Positions 1 to 29,035 of a DNA stretch of 64,000 nt are shown here, piece by piece (positions within the stretch are counted from its first letter, which is position 1; every line of letters begins with the position of its first letter). The notes beneath the pieces are model-generated. The model did no database searches, was not told the DNA's origin, and saw only the letters and a list, made by a program, of their open reading frames with translations. The stretch comes from Opisthocomus hoazin (Eukaryota > Chordata > Aves > Opisthocomiformes > Opisthocomidae). Made by a program: the position numbers and the translations under genes. The DNA is taken from assembly GCF_030867145.1 (NCBI RefSeq), contig NC_134414.1:21532518-21596517 (forward strand), given 5' to 3'.

Positions 1-774
1 AGAGCTGCTGCTCTGCTTTTGATTTTCATGGTTGCTCCATGAATCAGTTGATGACGGCCTCCAGAAACTGAGTCCTTCTTTCACCTTACAGTGTTAAGTT
101 TACCCTGTCCATGTAAGGAGGTTTTGTGTTTTTGCAGCCTATGATATCTTTCAGTATTTCAGAGTTGGTGTTGCCATCTTGGTCAAGTGGTCTTTAATAT
201 GTACCGTATAGTAAAAGTATTTTGGAAACTTGTCCTACTACAGAGTTAAAGCCGAGCTTCCAATCTGGAGGCAAGTCCTTTGGAAACCTGCTCCATCATC
301 TTCTCAGAGCACTTTTAACCAAGTTTCCATGTGGAGTTCTGTCTGAAAAATTCAGTGATCACACATAGTTATTGCAATTCTTGAATGTTTCCTACAGAAT
401 GTTTCCTACTCTAGTACCTAGAGTACTATGGTACTTCAGACCAAATGCAGATATTAGAAAATACAGTTCTGCAAACATGCTGGGAGTTTATTTAACTTTT
501 ATTACATTTTGTCGTTGTTTTATTCTGTTTTTCATTGTTCAAACTGTCAGGTATTAAAAAATCTGTGCTCTCCTGTAGTCTGACATAGAATGTGAATGCG
601 ATTTAAGGTTTTTGACTACCGTAGATGTGGATGGTAAATCACTCTGTAGATAAATTCCATGTAATAGGCGTGAGTGATTGATTTATATTCAGGGTTTAAA
701 AGCTTTATAAATTGCCTACCTCATATGCCTTCTTTTTTCTTTTGTTCCCAAAACTTGCTTTCTCAAAGGTTGAG

Positions 775-16165
<15,391 letters not shown>

Positions 16166-17170
16166 CTTGGAAGGGTCCAGTGCGTTTTTAGAAGAAACCT
16201 ATTTTTATGCAGCAAGTGTCTTAACATTTCAAACTGGTATTTCACAATTAAAACATGTCAGGAGCAACCGTGAAGGCTTATACATGTTAGTATTTGGTGG
16301 ATGGTTGGGGTTTTTTTTCAATAACCTGTTTACTGAGAAAACATTTTGCGTCCACTGATGTTCACTGTACAGTATAAAACACCAGCCCATGCTTTGATGT
16401 TCCTTGTGACCCGCGGGGCCTTCGCCTGGGCGTACTGGGTGCGCTGTGTTCTTCAAGCCTGAGATTCACCACTTTTCTGTACATGTTAAGTAGCCGAGAT
16501 CTTGCACATAATAGTTCTGTATGGTGACACGGCCATGTAGAATGGATGGCCTAAACACAAGGAGTCATGAAATAACTTGCTAAAGTGCATTTCAAAAGGC
16601 GGGTTGTACTTTAAAGATAATGCTACAGTGACTGTAAAAGAAAACCAGAGAACCTCATGTTTGATGAACTGAGGGTTCTTGGGGTTGGGGTTTTTTTAGC
16701 TTAGTTAAATGGACATTTCTTTATATAGATATGGACTTTGAGCCAAGTGTAATACAGCTGGGTTTTTTCCTGTTGTAAATGAAATTATGTTGCTATTTTA
16801 TTTTTATAACATTAATAGTGTAAAACAATACAAAATATTTAGCTTTTGTAGCTCAGACTTCCTTGATAAAATAGACTGACTATACAATGAAGCTTAGCAT
16901 ACCAGGTACGCCTCTAAAGCAAACGGTCATCCTGTATCTGGCATGAACACCTGTCGGAAACATAGAAGTTCTATTTTGAGCGCAAAAATCTCAGTCTGAT
17001 TGCACGCAGTTTTACAGAAGACATTGCCCTTTCTTAAATAAAAAGACCTACTGTAACTGGACAGTCAGTGAATACGGATGATAGGGGAATCTGCTCAAAT
17101 AACAGTCTCACTGGTATATTTAATAAATCTTCCCAAATCATCTTGATATTTAAAAATATGAATAAAATTT
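16166..17170 (+). other. ATM: ATM 3' untranslated region (approximate)
   Basis: AT-rich sequence after the stop codon without credible open frames. AATAAA hexamers at 17037-17042, 17122-17127 and 17161-17166 are the most likely poly(A) signals. The true end may lie further on, since mammalian ATM 3' UTRs are several kilobases long. Confidence 0.5.
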
Positions 17171-20100
17171 TGCATACTGTCACATTATCTTAGTTTACAC
17201 TTTATGCATTTGTACAGCAGTATAAGTGAAGTATTGGTTACAATTAGCATTTCACTGGTTTTTATTTGTACAGTGTTCCCACAATTTTTATGCTGTGTCT
17301 TTGTTTTATAAGTTAATGTCAACATGGCAAGATGAGTCTTTTGTATTGTGTTTTGATGAAGCTGACATAAATTTCTGTTGATCTTTGGAACCAAAGGCGT
17401 ATGCTGGATTTTCTGTGGGGAAGAACTCTCATCCAGGGGTACAGTGATTTGTTCTCTGAAAATGAAACTTAACTGACAGAGCACACACTCTGTATGTGAA
17501 TTTTAAATGACACTTAGGGAAGGGTGAAAAGTCCTACCAGGCAATTACAGAATGGCAGGTAGGAAAGGACTAAACAAAAAGCACTTAAAGAGTTTTTATT
17601 TTTAAGCACAGACTTCAAAAAATCTGGTAGCATTTCTGAAAACTTCTCTCATGCTTCTTACAGAGGAAGTTCTTTAGGCATTTTTTGGGTTATTTAATAC
17701 TAGAACTCTAGCTATCATGTAAATGAATATTGCGTAAAGCACTTGGGAGATCCTGTCCTTCCTGCATGAGTTACTGATGTTTCACTTGAAAAGGAGTATT
17801 TTCATCATGCTGGGCTGCAATTTACGATTTTTCCTTACAGCAGTCAGTGAAACATTAAAACAGTTGTCGCAGGAAAGTCTAGAGGAAATAATTTCATTAT
17901 TCCTCTGCAATGCTGTTAACGTGGTGTTTAGTTCCTACATTTTGGAAGTCTGTACATTTTCATTGTTCAAGCTGAATGAAATGCAAATAAAAATGCATGC
18001 AGATATTGTAAATGGAATTGAAACTTGCTTACATCATTTGTAAGCTCCTGTAGCAGTGAAACACCAGTTACCTGACAAACATATGAAAACAGTTTGAATT
18101 ATTAACAAACCTTAGTCTCCAAAACACTGTCAAAATCAATGTGACCCAATCCTGTTACTGTAAGATCTGAGTTCAGCTAACCTAACATTCTTGAGCTAAT
18201 TGTCATCCGTGCAAAGCCCCACGTAGCCAAATAGTAACCATCAGAGCCTGCGCTTTCTTTTTGTTACAGTAATGCTTTAATTTTTAAAAGTCAAAATTAG
18301 AAAGTGAAGGGTTTTCAAAAAGGTAACATCTATAGATACACACTGTCCTTCTATAAGAACAGAAGAATAAAACCTGGATGGAAATACTGTTTGATTCTCA
18401 GCAATGGTTTTGCTGCAAATGCTACTACTGAAGGTAAGGTGGATTAGTATTTGAGAGCCTCAAGTATATTTACTGTATTAGTAAGCTAGAAGTATGTGAG
18501 ACAAGTTGCCTCTTTAGCATGAATTTTTTTCTTGGAATGCATCTTAGTAGTTTTAAACGTTTACATTTAGAAAAGGTAAGTTCTCAGAAAAATGAGCCTG
18601 TGATCCAGTATGATGGGAAGAGTTTTTAAACAGCAACATATTTATTTGAAATTAGATTTTTCTGGTGAAACATCTGTTGGAGAAATGTCCTCAGGGGTAT
18701 GAACTGTAAAAAGTTAAGTAATTGGTAAACCAATTTGAATTATATACCTTGACTGAACTTTTCCATCGGCAGGCAGCCCTGTCCCGTGAGTAGGATTTGG
18801 ATTAAACTGTCCACCTGCTGAGGTACATCCAATGTAAAGAAAACAAGGATGTCAGTCTTCAGGAGTGCAGATCTGAAAACTTCTGTTGTTCTTACAGATA
18901 AAACCACCCCAAAATAATTTTCTCAGTAACTATGAATTAGTTAGGTCACTATTCTATGTTACTATGAAACTCTTGAGTTTATAAAAAGTAGTCGCTATGA
19001 CTGTTTTTAAATGCACTAAAATGTTAGGCTTCGTATTTTCAGGAGATAATGCGCTCTGTTACACGTTGTTACTAACTGTGCTCTTCATGGATATTGCTGT
19101 TCCGTACCTGCACAAGTGGTAATGCTTCAAGGACAAAGGGTCAGTAACGGTACCTTTGTAAACAGGCGCTGCCGAAATCTGCGTGGGGGGTTTGGTGGTG
19201 TGACTGGTCAGTGATGACACTGTCCCTTTTTACTGCTGCTTCCAGCCCGGTGAATTTAAAGCTGAAGTAAGGCAGTAGTGTTGTCTCATGGAACCTGTAG
19301 ATAGGCTGAAACGGCTCTCGGGGAGAGATTACCTCATACTAGCACTTCATGATGACACTTAAATACTACCATTAAATAAACTGGTATTCAGGTAGGTTGA
19401 AGAGTGAAACCACAGCAAGAAAGCTGGGAAGCGTCCAAGGGAGGGTTTAGGTTCTCCTCCCACCACATTTCAGAGTCTTACCTGTATCCCGACTGTATGA
19501 GGAGGCTGACATGTTGTTCATGTAACACATGCTCTCGCTCGTCATCTGCCCTGCACGTTAACACTGGCAGTACACCTGTACCTGCCCTCTCGGAGCTGCC
19601 CAGTGAGTAACAGCAGTAGTATCTTCAAAGGCGCGCACAGCTTCTGCTCTCCCTGCTCCCTCATTGTTCCTCACTGCTGCACATGTGTCCACCAGAAATG
19701 TGGTGCAGAGTGACCACAGCCATGCCTGCCCTGGGGAGCTGCTGTGCTGCATCTGTAGCTGCTCCTCCCTCTCCTCTCTCCGCACCCATTTTGCTGAACA
19801 ACACACAACACAGAACGGGTTTGAGCTGATTTGGTTGCCTCGGTTGCGATGTACCACCTGTGCTGGATGCGAAGCAGAAAGGGTTGTAAGAAAATGCAAA
19901 TATCTATCAAAGATCTGCCTTTTGAAGGAACTTCCCTTTTTGGACTGAGTTGTGAAGTAGTCCTCCGCTCTTAAGAATTCCTCGGCTGTGCTGCACCGAG
20001 TCTTCCTGCAGCTTCTCAGATGAAGCAATGTTGCGCTGGGGGTGCTCAGTGGTGGTTGACTCTGCTTCTTGAAGATTGTCTATTAAATAGCAGAATTTGA

Positions 20101-23100
20101 CCAAGTACTAATTTTCTTCACAAACAATGGTTTTTTTCCCTGTGATTAAAACGGAACTGAAACGGTGCTGGGCATGCTCCTATGCTCATACATCAAGAAT
20201 GGGAGAAGGAAGGGGTGGGGGAGAGAGGGAGAGAGACACTCTGCATGCTTCTCTGACTACTGCAAAATAGTTTTCCAGTATCCAGTCGCAGGGCATACGA
20301 GGTTTGAGTGTGCCTCTGGACTATAACTAGCGTCCTTAATGCGAATTCCTGCCCAGTCAGCTCGCTCTTCCAGAGTACTGTGCTACAAGGGCAGGGAAAT
20401 CTTGCTGTAAAGAACACGTACTTGATTTGCAGGAACATTTTTAGTGTCTTGATCTGTTCACCCAAAGCCCCTGTTTTGCACCCCCACACACCATGTTTGC
20501 TTTCACAAAAGCAGAGAAAGTTGAGTTTGTGCATTTTTGTGCTCTGGAAATTAACCAAGTGGCGTAGCAGGGATGAAGCCATTTCCTAAAATGTAGTTCT
20601 GCTTCTGCATCACAGCTAGAACTGGTTTTATAGGAAGCTGGACAGCTGTCAAGCATAAAAAATTCTTCAGCCTGTGATGCCTTGACCAGCATTACGGAAT
20701 AGATTTTTCTGGTGGAAAAAATTATGCTATGTGAGATGTCAGCATCTAAAGAGCCAACGTGGCAGTTCCTTAAGCTGAGCGAAGTCCATACAGTTGTGAT
20801 TTTGGTGCATCATTTAACAATCCGTGGTTAAGTAATTTTTCTACATCCATTACTACATCTATTATATAAGGATATATGTATTACTGACGTATCTTAAAAT
20901 GCATTCATCTGAAAAAAAGATCTGATTCCACCAAGAGACTTTAATCTTTTCAGTTCTCACCAGTCCCGCATATGAGCCCACAGCATTACGCTTCCCACTT
21001 TATTCATGATTATAGCATCTTTTACAGTATGTAACCTCAGTAAAGACATACTAGATTCCTGCTTTTATGTGATTTTTTTTCCCCACCCAGACAAGGATCT
21101 GTTAGACTGTTACCGAAGATGTTAAGACTTCCATACAAAAACCAGCTTTGCCTCTACATACACCTTCCCCAAACTACCTGCATCCATGAGAGAGTTCTTC
21201 AGATCTCCCAGAGAGACAGATTTTTTTCTAGAAGACTGAACATTTAGCTGTAGGTGTGGTTCAGGTCTCTATGGCCACTGCAGAGAGAACGATGGCTTTG
21301 TAAACTCTATCCAGAAGTGCTCCATACAGAGTTCAGACTATAGTAAAATAATCAATTAATAAGGTAGTTGTACTTCATCTCTTATGACTTACCTGGAATT
21401 TCCAGAAACCTTCCAGTCGTCGTACCCCTGTGCTTACCTTTGACTGAACACTGCCGTTGGATTTTGGCCCATCGGTAATTAAATATATGTACAGTCAGCC
21501 AAAGGACAATCTGAAACTACCTAGTTGTAATTTCACAGTTGTAAAGCTGAAGCTTGTGGTGTGTGCCTTCCACAACCTGTCTTCCACCCCCACTGCCCTG
21601 TTCTTTAAGGGAATTCAGCTTCTTGCCAGCAAGGTGGTACACCATAAACTTTATCAACACCGTCGTTGTTCGATAGAGGGTTACGGTTTCAGTCCTTGTC
21701 TCCAGCCCTGCTTCCAGCCCCTAAGCTGCCACGGAAGTTGTAGATAATGCTTGTCATCACAAGAGTCTTCGCTCAAATGAGTGCCTCCCATGGGCAGTTT
21801 CCAACCCAAATGCTTTCGCAGGGGAGACTCCTGGAGTGTTTGGCACGTCAGCACTAGACCGGTACGCCTCCTTTCATTCCATGAAGTTTGCCAGGATAGC
21901 TGATAACGCTTATGTTATGCAAAACTTTAATGTGAAAATAACATCAGCTTATCCAATTAATATTTAAAAAATAAGTAAATTATTCTATCAGACACAAAAA
22001 ATGAAGCAATATCTAACCAACCTCATTAGTATCTGTCATTCTGTTTGTCTTCGTAGCTGTTTGCATTTCCTTTTTGTCTAGCAGACTACCTGACTGCACC
22101 CACAGACCAAGTCCAAGGATGGATCCATGTCTGGGGCTCTTCTGGGTACCACGTACGTTTATCACCGTAGGTCACAGTTGCTTTCTAGGAGGCTTTTGGT
22201 CAGTTTCTGTGACACCTCGCTGTTGCAGACTGATTTGCAGTTGCTGCTTTAGGACCACAGTGAAGCCTGTGTTCCATGAGTGGGGTGTAACATGAGATTA
22301 GCTGGGAGTGTCCAAGGATGTAAAGCCTGTTGGGGCAGTGTGTAGCTGGGAAGAGCCACACCTTGTGCAGTGCTATCCACCACCCCTTTTGGACCCTGTT
22401 CCTGGGATGAAGTGTCTCCCAAACTAAAGCCAAGTATTGCTCCAAAGAGCCAGCTGGTGCTGTCCAAAACAGAGCCCAGAAATTAGATGATTGTTGAGCA
22501 GTGGGGGGAGCCATGGATCCAGCTTGCTTGACTCATGGCTCTCAAGCACACTTCCTCGCCCCTTTCTTATTTCGCAGTATGGACAAAGACTTTAGTTAAG
22601 CAGAATCCAAGATGAATTACATGGTTCTTCAGGGCGAAGAGCTAACACTTCAGACAGGCCTTGTGGTTAGGCTTCATCTTCCCTGAAAGTGATACTGACT
22701 GCAACAAAATACCTCCTTATAACACCCTTTCCTGAGCAGTGCTTCTGTGTTCAGTCAACGGCCAGAAGTAAAGCAGATGCCCTTGGACAGAGAGACAGAA
22801 TAATCACAGTTTACAGGTGGGCTGCAAACCGTATTTAAGTAAATGTTTTCGAAACAGGTTAAAGATTAAAAATCCTGGTGGAAAGTGCCAAAAATAAGTA
22901 CCACTTTTCAATAACTTTTTCAGATATTAGTGTAATGTTTGTGCATTAATTCAGCAATCTGCCGTGCAGAAGCCTTGTGCTGTGCTCTGAAGAAATGCAT
23001 TCTGAAAAGGGAAATTACTGCAAATGTGATTCAGAGCAGAACTGGGTTACGTTGCCATTTGTGTTTATGAACAGCAGAGTCCACTCTAAAGCGGCTGACA

Positions 23101-26100
23101 TTTGCTTTTTCAGTCAGGGAGTGCTTATTTAGTCAGCTCCTATTGCTGAAATTACAACTCCACATCCCAATGGAGTAGAGCAAAATATAAACAAATATTA
23201 GCAAAATTACCATTTAGGATTTGTATCCATTGGAAGAATGTCTTCCTCGGAGAAAAGGTGACCTCACTGGTGTTACATCTGGTCCTGATACAAAGACTGT
23301 TTCTCTTGCATGAAAGGCAGTAAAAGTTTCTGTTCTTTCCAAGTTATGGTGTGGAATCTGAAACAATTCATATGGATCATGCTGTGACTTAAAAAAATGG
23401 AGTACTAAACAAGAGAGTGGAAATGCAAGTAAAGATATAATTCAGATCTTTAAAATTACACTATCTCTACCTATACTTGCTATAAATCCTTGTAACTAAC
23501 TTAAAACTAAAAAAAAAAACCAAAACCACAAAGCTAGAGAGTTCTATTTGTGTTACAGAAACGGAGATAGAAGAGAATTAGCTTTGCCTAAGATTATGCA
23601 TCTAGCAAACTAGTTTCTGTAATTATGACACATAATCTGATATCAATGCTGGTTTTTTTACTTAGTAATTTCTACTTAATATTGCTCTATTGTTAAAAAA
23701 ATATTATTTCTCACAAAATCAGTTTGTTGGCCCATTTTTTTCCAGACAGCAGTGTAAGTCCTAAGTTACATCAAAAAATTTCAGTTATGTAAGTGTAAAA
23801 GAGAAAAGAGTCTGGCTCTTTATTTGATTTTGTTTTGGTCTTTTGACTTGCCTCACTACCTTAATCAGTCGATAATGCGTGTTAACACACCTATGCATTG
23901 CATAATACGTAAGTAGATCGTACACACTAAAAACCCCTGGGCTATGTCAAGACACAGAAACTGAGGCCTAACTGATGCCCTGTCAGCACACAGCAGTCCT
24001 ACCGGTGTAACTAAAACCAGTTTGAAATCAATTTATTTAGGTCTGTGAAAACCACCGTGGGTGCAAACCTCCATGTGACACACATCTGTTTATAATTATC
24101 TCTTATCTGTTTATCTTAATTCTGCCATTTACACGCAAGGTCTCATAAAGCAATGACAATACATGAGGTATTGTGCTAAGGTAGACATTATATGCGGAAA
24201 GATAAACACAGACCTTTGAGACTGTGGTTCTCCTCAGGATATACGATGATTACTTAAAGCAAAAGTGTTTTGTCATCATTCAGTTTCAAATTAGCAGCTT
24301 TACTTTATGTAAAACACAGAAGTAAGCTTGTGGGCTCCCTGTTTGCACTCTTCCCACTGTTCTTCCCAGCCGCTTTCCTTCTCACTCCCACACTATTTTT
24401 TGAGTCTCGGTTCTAATGGTTTTGAAGTATCCTTTTTTTTTTATTCCAAAAGCCCTTAATGGATGCAGCTTTCAGCCGGTCTCTCCTGTAGTTCACTCAT
24501 TGTTTCCTGTTTTCATTACAGCATTACAGCATCTGCATGACAGAAGTAGCTCAAGGGTCTTTTTATAGTTTGCCGCTGTCAAAGAACTACTCACCTCTCA
24601 ATTATAGGCCTGCTTGAAGCTTTTAAAGATAAATAATGCTTTAAGAAATTGCATTTCCGTAAAATCATTTTAATAAATTAATCTGGTGGTATAAAAAGAA
24701 ATTTTTTTTTACATTTCTATGCTATTTGCACTGTCCAATTACTCTTTATTGGAAATATTAATGTCTCAGTGACAAGCAAGTGATCCAACTGACTCTATAT
24801 CGAGGAGTTGCATGGATGTCTTAGCTGGAGGAGGAGGCTGTTACAACATGTTCTGTATATAAAATAAGTAATTTAGCTTAAATGCGGGCTGTCACAATGC
24901 ATGTAACATATCCAGTTTATGAATAACTCATTATTTTGATATTGGTCTTCCAAGTCTCTCCATGAACTAATTAGCATTTACTGAAAAATGCTTTCTCATC
25001 CACTAAGAAGAAAATTAGGGCTTCCTTTTGTAGAGCGCTCAATTTTTTTATGGTCTGAGAGTGATTTATCCTTGTGGAATAATATGAACCAGGTGGTTTT
25101 CCTGAAAGATGCATGAGATCACTCCCACGTGTTGATGTCGGGCCTTTGTGACGTTTTTTGTTACATGCAAGGAGACACACATTTCCTAACACTGGAAGTG
25201 CTAAACACAGACAGACAGAAAGTGCTGCAAAGAACCACACTGGTCTTTATGAGATTGTCTGTTTCTCTTCGAAAAGTGCAGTCAAGAGCAAAATATCCTT
25301 AATTCTAAAATACATTAAGTATGCACACAGCTGTATTATAACCTTGATTAACAAAACCCTATGCTAACAATAAAATACAATAAAACTAGTTAATCCTTAG
25401 AGTAATTCAGAAGTACAGATGAAGTATGCAGAAATCTTGATGACTGCAACAGCTGCGTATTTCAAGCCATGCTTTAAAGGACCATTAAGTCTTTGGGATT
25501 CAGCTGACTTGCCCTGCTATTTATTGCTATAGAAGAGGGTTCATGGCAATAATTGCATGTGATACTTCACTGTGGAAAGACAGTTTTCTTAGATAGTGTC
25601 AACCTACATGGTAAGAGTGACTAGTATTTGCTTATTTTCTCAAAGATGAACACTACTTGTGTCTGGAGCGACAACCACTGAACTTCAGAAATAAATGTTG
25701 AATCACGACTGGCAACGACGAGGCCGGCACAAAATATTTGCCTTTCTTTACTTTCATCTGGAGTTCTAACTCACTGCACAGATGGTATGTGTATTTTTCT
25801 CTCTAGGAAGTTATGAAATGGTTCTGTAATTCCTGCTTACATACTCTTTCCTTGCTTCATGCTAACTCTTACTGAAGGGGATCATCTTATTAAAAATAAA
25901 TTAACTTTTCACCCTGGCCTCTAACACTACAACTTGAACAGGAGTCTAAGTAGTGTCTAACGCTTCATTAGCCTCCCATATGATTGATGCGGGGTATACT
26001 AATGGTGTTTTGTTCATAAGGCAATGTTAAGTAAGGACGGGGAGGTTTAGAACAGAAACCAAATAATTTTGGAAGAAAAGCAAAAATCTAGCAAAAATGC

Positions 26101-26699
26101 CAGAGAGCTGGGCAATAGTTTTGGCAATAAATTAGCTTCCTTCCAGCAATTTCAGGCATTGTAGCCATAATTCTTAGTTCTTAATTAAATACCTTAAAAG
26201 CATGAGACATTTACACAGAACTATGATATTTCAAGTTATTTAAATATCAAAAATCAAGAGGCAAGTATTTCATGCCTAAATCGAAGCAGATGCATGTACC
26301 AAGACAGTTTAAGTGAAAGAATACTTAAGCATTTCATACCATTTTTCAAATCTCACTGCAGTGTCTAAGTCAGAGGCCTACGCACCATAGGCTTGCTCTG
26401 TAGCTACCAGAGCTAGACAGGTACCACCCCAGAGCAATTTTACAACAGCTAAGGTATCAGTTGCCATTCAGAGATACCGGTTTCTTCCTGTTGACTACAC
26501 AGGGACCTTGAACAACTATGCTCCCTGCTGAGGTATCTCCGCTAAGTGACCAAAGATGGGTGGAATAAATCTGGCCACTAAAAGTCTGGCATAAAAAGCT
26601 GGTTCCACTGAAATTAGCAGAAAGACTAACATTAAAAAAGCTGTGCTTTTAGTAGGAGTAGACCACCCACAAATCTCCGAGTCAGTAAGACTGACAAGT
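17171..26699. other. Intergenic, no gene recognised
   Basis: About 9.5 kb of AT-rich DNA between the ATM 3' end and the MFI-like relic. I read both strands for exons of MFI/C11orf65, which lies here in other vertebrates, and found no convincing one. The longest frame (minus strand, 19558-20028, 156 codons) matches nothing I know. No CR1 was recognised in this stretch. Confidence 0.5.
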
Positions 26700-26967
26700 G
26701 CTTAGGACTACAGAGATGGTGGATTTAGGAATCTAGCTTTATCCACTTTGAGCTGCTTAGCTGAAAACATTTTATGTATGCAACTATACTTAATGCTTTC
26801 ATGCAGTGGCAATTTTGCGCATCCAGAATGATTACGACAGTGAATATTGTGTACTGTAAAATGATACCTACAGCACCTAGTCTGAATTTGATCAAAGCAC
26901 CTGCTCCAACACCTAGCAACTCTGCCTTGCAAGTAGAAAAATAATGACCTACAATGCTTCCATCCTA
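26700..26967 (-). pseudogene. MFI: Eroded exon resembling MFI / C11orf65
   Basis: Read on the minus strand, 26925-26869 encodes AELLGVGAGALIKFRLGAV. This aligns without gaps to the human C11orf65 (mitochondrial fission factor interactor) segment AELLDAAAGIHVRFRLGGV as I remember it: 11 of 19 identical. Further matches follow: YxIFT near 26850-26839 after a two-codon deletion, then, in a shifted frame, AKLP at 26818-26807. An acceptor-like TTTCTCAG precedes 26967, but the first codon in this frame is TAG. Strand and position between ATM and POGLUT3 are those of MFI. The stop, small deletion and frameshift suggest a dead exon. The family sequence is recalled, not looked up, and no other exon was confirmed. 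Confidence 0.42.
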
Positions 26968-26999
26968 CTGAGAAATTAAGTCAGATACAGTATATTACT

Positions 27000-28640
27000 G
27001 TGATTACCCTGTTTCAATTATGTGGTAGTACTTGCAGAAACAGGCTCTTGATCATGTTTAGGTCCTTTCCTAGAGAAACTAGAAAACAGGAGAAACATAA
27101 TGAGGTTTCTAGCAAGCAGACAAAGCTGCTTAAAGAACACACCACCTACAGTCACCCAGGAATAAGTGAAGGAAGTCAACTGGACCTATAAATATTTTTA
27201 TAATTATCAAACAGCTTTCAAGTGGCTTGTAAGAAATGGGTTCCAGTCCATTATAACTATTTCTGAAAGACAGCTGCCTTCTGTGTGCTCCTTTCTTTCT
27301 TTGCTTCTGTTTTGTTTGCCTTTACTTTGATGTTCAGCTTTGTTTTCCCTTGGATCATAGTTACGGTTGTTTTCATCCTCACAGTGCATCCGTAACTGTG
27401 GGATCCAGAAAAGACTGGGGGCAATCAAAACCACCGTTTGATTTATATTACTGTAACGAGCCTTGGTTTCCAACATTATGCCGCAAATAGAAAACAGTGA
27501 GACAAGCCACTAAGAACGTAAGTATCTCACTTTGCGCTGTGCTGTGTAACTTGCACAGCCCTTAGCTCCTGAGGGTCAATGCACTTCACCGGAAGACGAG
27601 GATCTGTTCCTCTAAAACTCTGAAGTTCTTTGTTGTACTGAAACATAAGCACATCCTGCAGAGCAGTGCAAATACACCAAAAAAAGCCATGGTCTTCTTT
27701 ATTTTACAGTTTTGGAAAAAAGCTGTGAACAGATTTTCCCATATCCAAACTCAGAGAATTTAAGAATCACGGTCTTTGAAATGGTCGAATTAATTGTATT
27801 TGTGTAGAAGAAATTGAACACATTGTTAGAAGAAATAGTTTATTTTTATATTAGAATAAGCTAATAGTGAAAAATCTTTTAAAGAGAAATACGTATCAGT
27901 ATAAAGTACAGTTCCACATTCACTGCTTAGAAAGGGTGTTGCAACTGAGCATCTAGATCCCTCAGTTTATTTGTCCTAAAAAAAACCACTGAGTAAAACT
28001 CAGCTCTTCTTCTCCACCTTAGATTTACAGACCTACTCCTAAAAATAATGTTTTAATCCTACCCAACATATACATTTTTTTAATAAAATCAGGTCATCAT
28101 CTCCAGATCCTTCCTTGAATGCTTTTCTAGCCATCAGTACCTACTTGCGACTCTTGAAGCACACTTTCCTCCAGCAGTGCAGCACTGCCCTCCTGACGAG
28201 GGCTGTCCATGAAGTCCCCGTAATGAGTCCTTCACCACACGCTAAGGCTGGTAGGTAACACCATAAACCCCAACGATCCACGGGCTGGTCTGTGTCTACT
28301 GGTAGCAGAGCAGGGATGTTCTGAAACACTGCAGTGCGGCGTCTTAGGTTAACTGACCTGAGCTTCCAGATTATTTACTTCTCGGTGCTTGTCAGTGAGT
28401 TCTTAGCAATGGATATAATGCCAAAAAACAATGGTATTTTGTAATTCTGTAAGGAACCTTACATCTGCCACAGGAGGGAAAGTAGATTAAAAACTGACGT
28501 TAAACTCAAAGACGCTAAATAAAAGGTAGAGTAGATGATTCCAGACAGTTTTCAGCAGGACATCTACTCCATGTATTCTGTCTCACAATGACCGATGATC
28601 CACAGAAAACAAGGTGAGATTGACACTGCAGGCAGAAAAT
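27000..28640. other. Intergenic, no gene recognised
   Basis: AT-rich sequence with scattered short frames and no recognised element. The minus-strand frame 27207-27476 has a faint, misplaced resemblance to a different part of MFI (see rejected items). Confidence 0.5.
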
Positions 28641-28649
28641 GCAGCTTTC

Positions 28650-28716
28650 TAAGTAATAACAGAGGATACATGTAAGTAATGGATACATCTAAAAGGATAC
28701 ATCTAAGTAATAACAC
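28650..28716 (+). repeat. Imperfect direct repeats around GGATACAT
   Basis: AAGTAATAACAGAGGATACAT at about 28650 recurs as AAGTAATAACACAGGATACA at about 28696, with two further GGATACATCTAA copies between them. The block directly abuts the CR1 fragment that follows. Confidence 0.6.
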
Positions 28717-28717
28717 A

Positions 28718-29035
28718 GGATACATTGAGGGACCTGAGTGTCCTGGTGGACGACAGGTTGACCATGAGCCAGCAGTGTGCCCTGGCTGCCAAGAGGGCCA
28801 ATGGGATCCCGGGGTGCATTAGGAGGAGTGTGGCCAGCAGGTCGAGGGAGGTTCTCCTTCCCCTCTACACTGCCCTAGTGAGGCCCCATGTGGAGTACTG
28901 TGTCCAGTTCTGGGCTCCCCACTTCAAGAAAGATGAGGAGCTACTGGAGAGAGTCCAGCAGAGGGCTACGAGGATGATGATGGGACTGGAACATCTCTGC
29001 TATGAGGGGAGGCCGAGGGAGCTGGACTCAAGCAC
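28718..29035 (+). mobile_element. CR1 LINE fragment (end of ORF2)
   Basis: Plus-strand translation gives CR1 ORF2 C-terminal signatures: [40 protein letters not shown] and [15 protein letters not shown]. It is truncated at both ends: it starts after the reverse transcriptase core and stops before the 3' terminus. Near-identical wording at 35.86-36.15 kb suggests the same CR1 subfamily. Confidence 0.92.

Noticed and set aside
19558..20028. 156-codon minus-strand frame between ATM and the MFI-like relic.
   Set aside because: No recognisable domain and no promoter or splice signals. Only the RAFED fragment is noted, as a weak finding.
27207..27476. Minus-strand frame with FW....M..ED spacing like the MFI segment FWLSTDGMVVED, followed by a Lys-rich stretch.
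   Set aside because: It would lie 5' of the relic at 26.9 kb on the minus strand, the reverse of the protein order, and identities are few. Probably chance.
28141..28329. Minus-strand frame with AVLHCWRKVCFK, faintly like an IQ motif of the MFI N-terminus.
   Set aside because: No IQ consensus Gln, no splice context, and identity too low to support.
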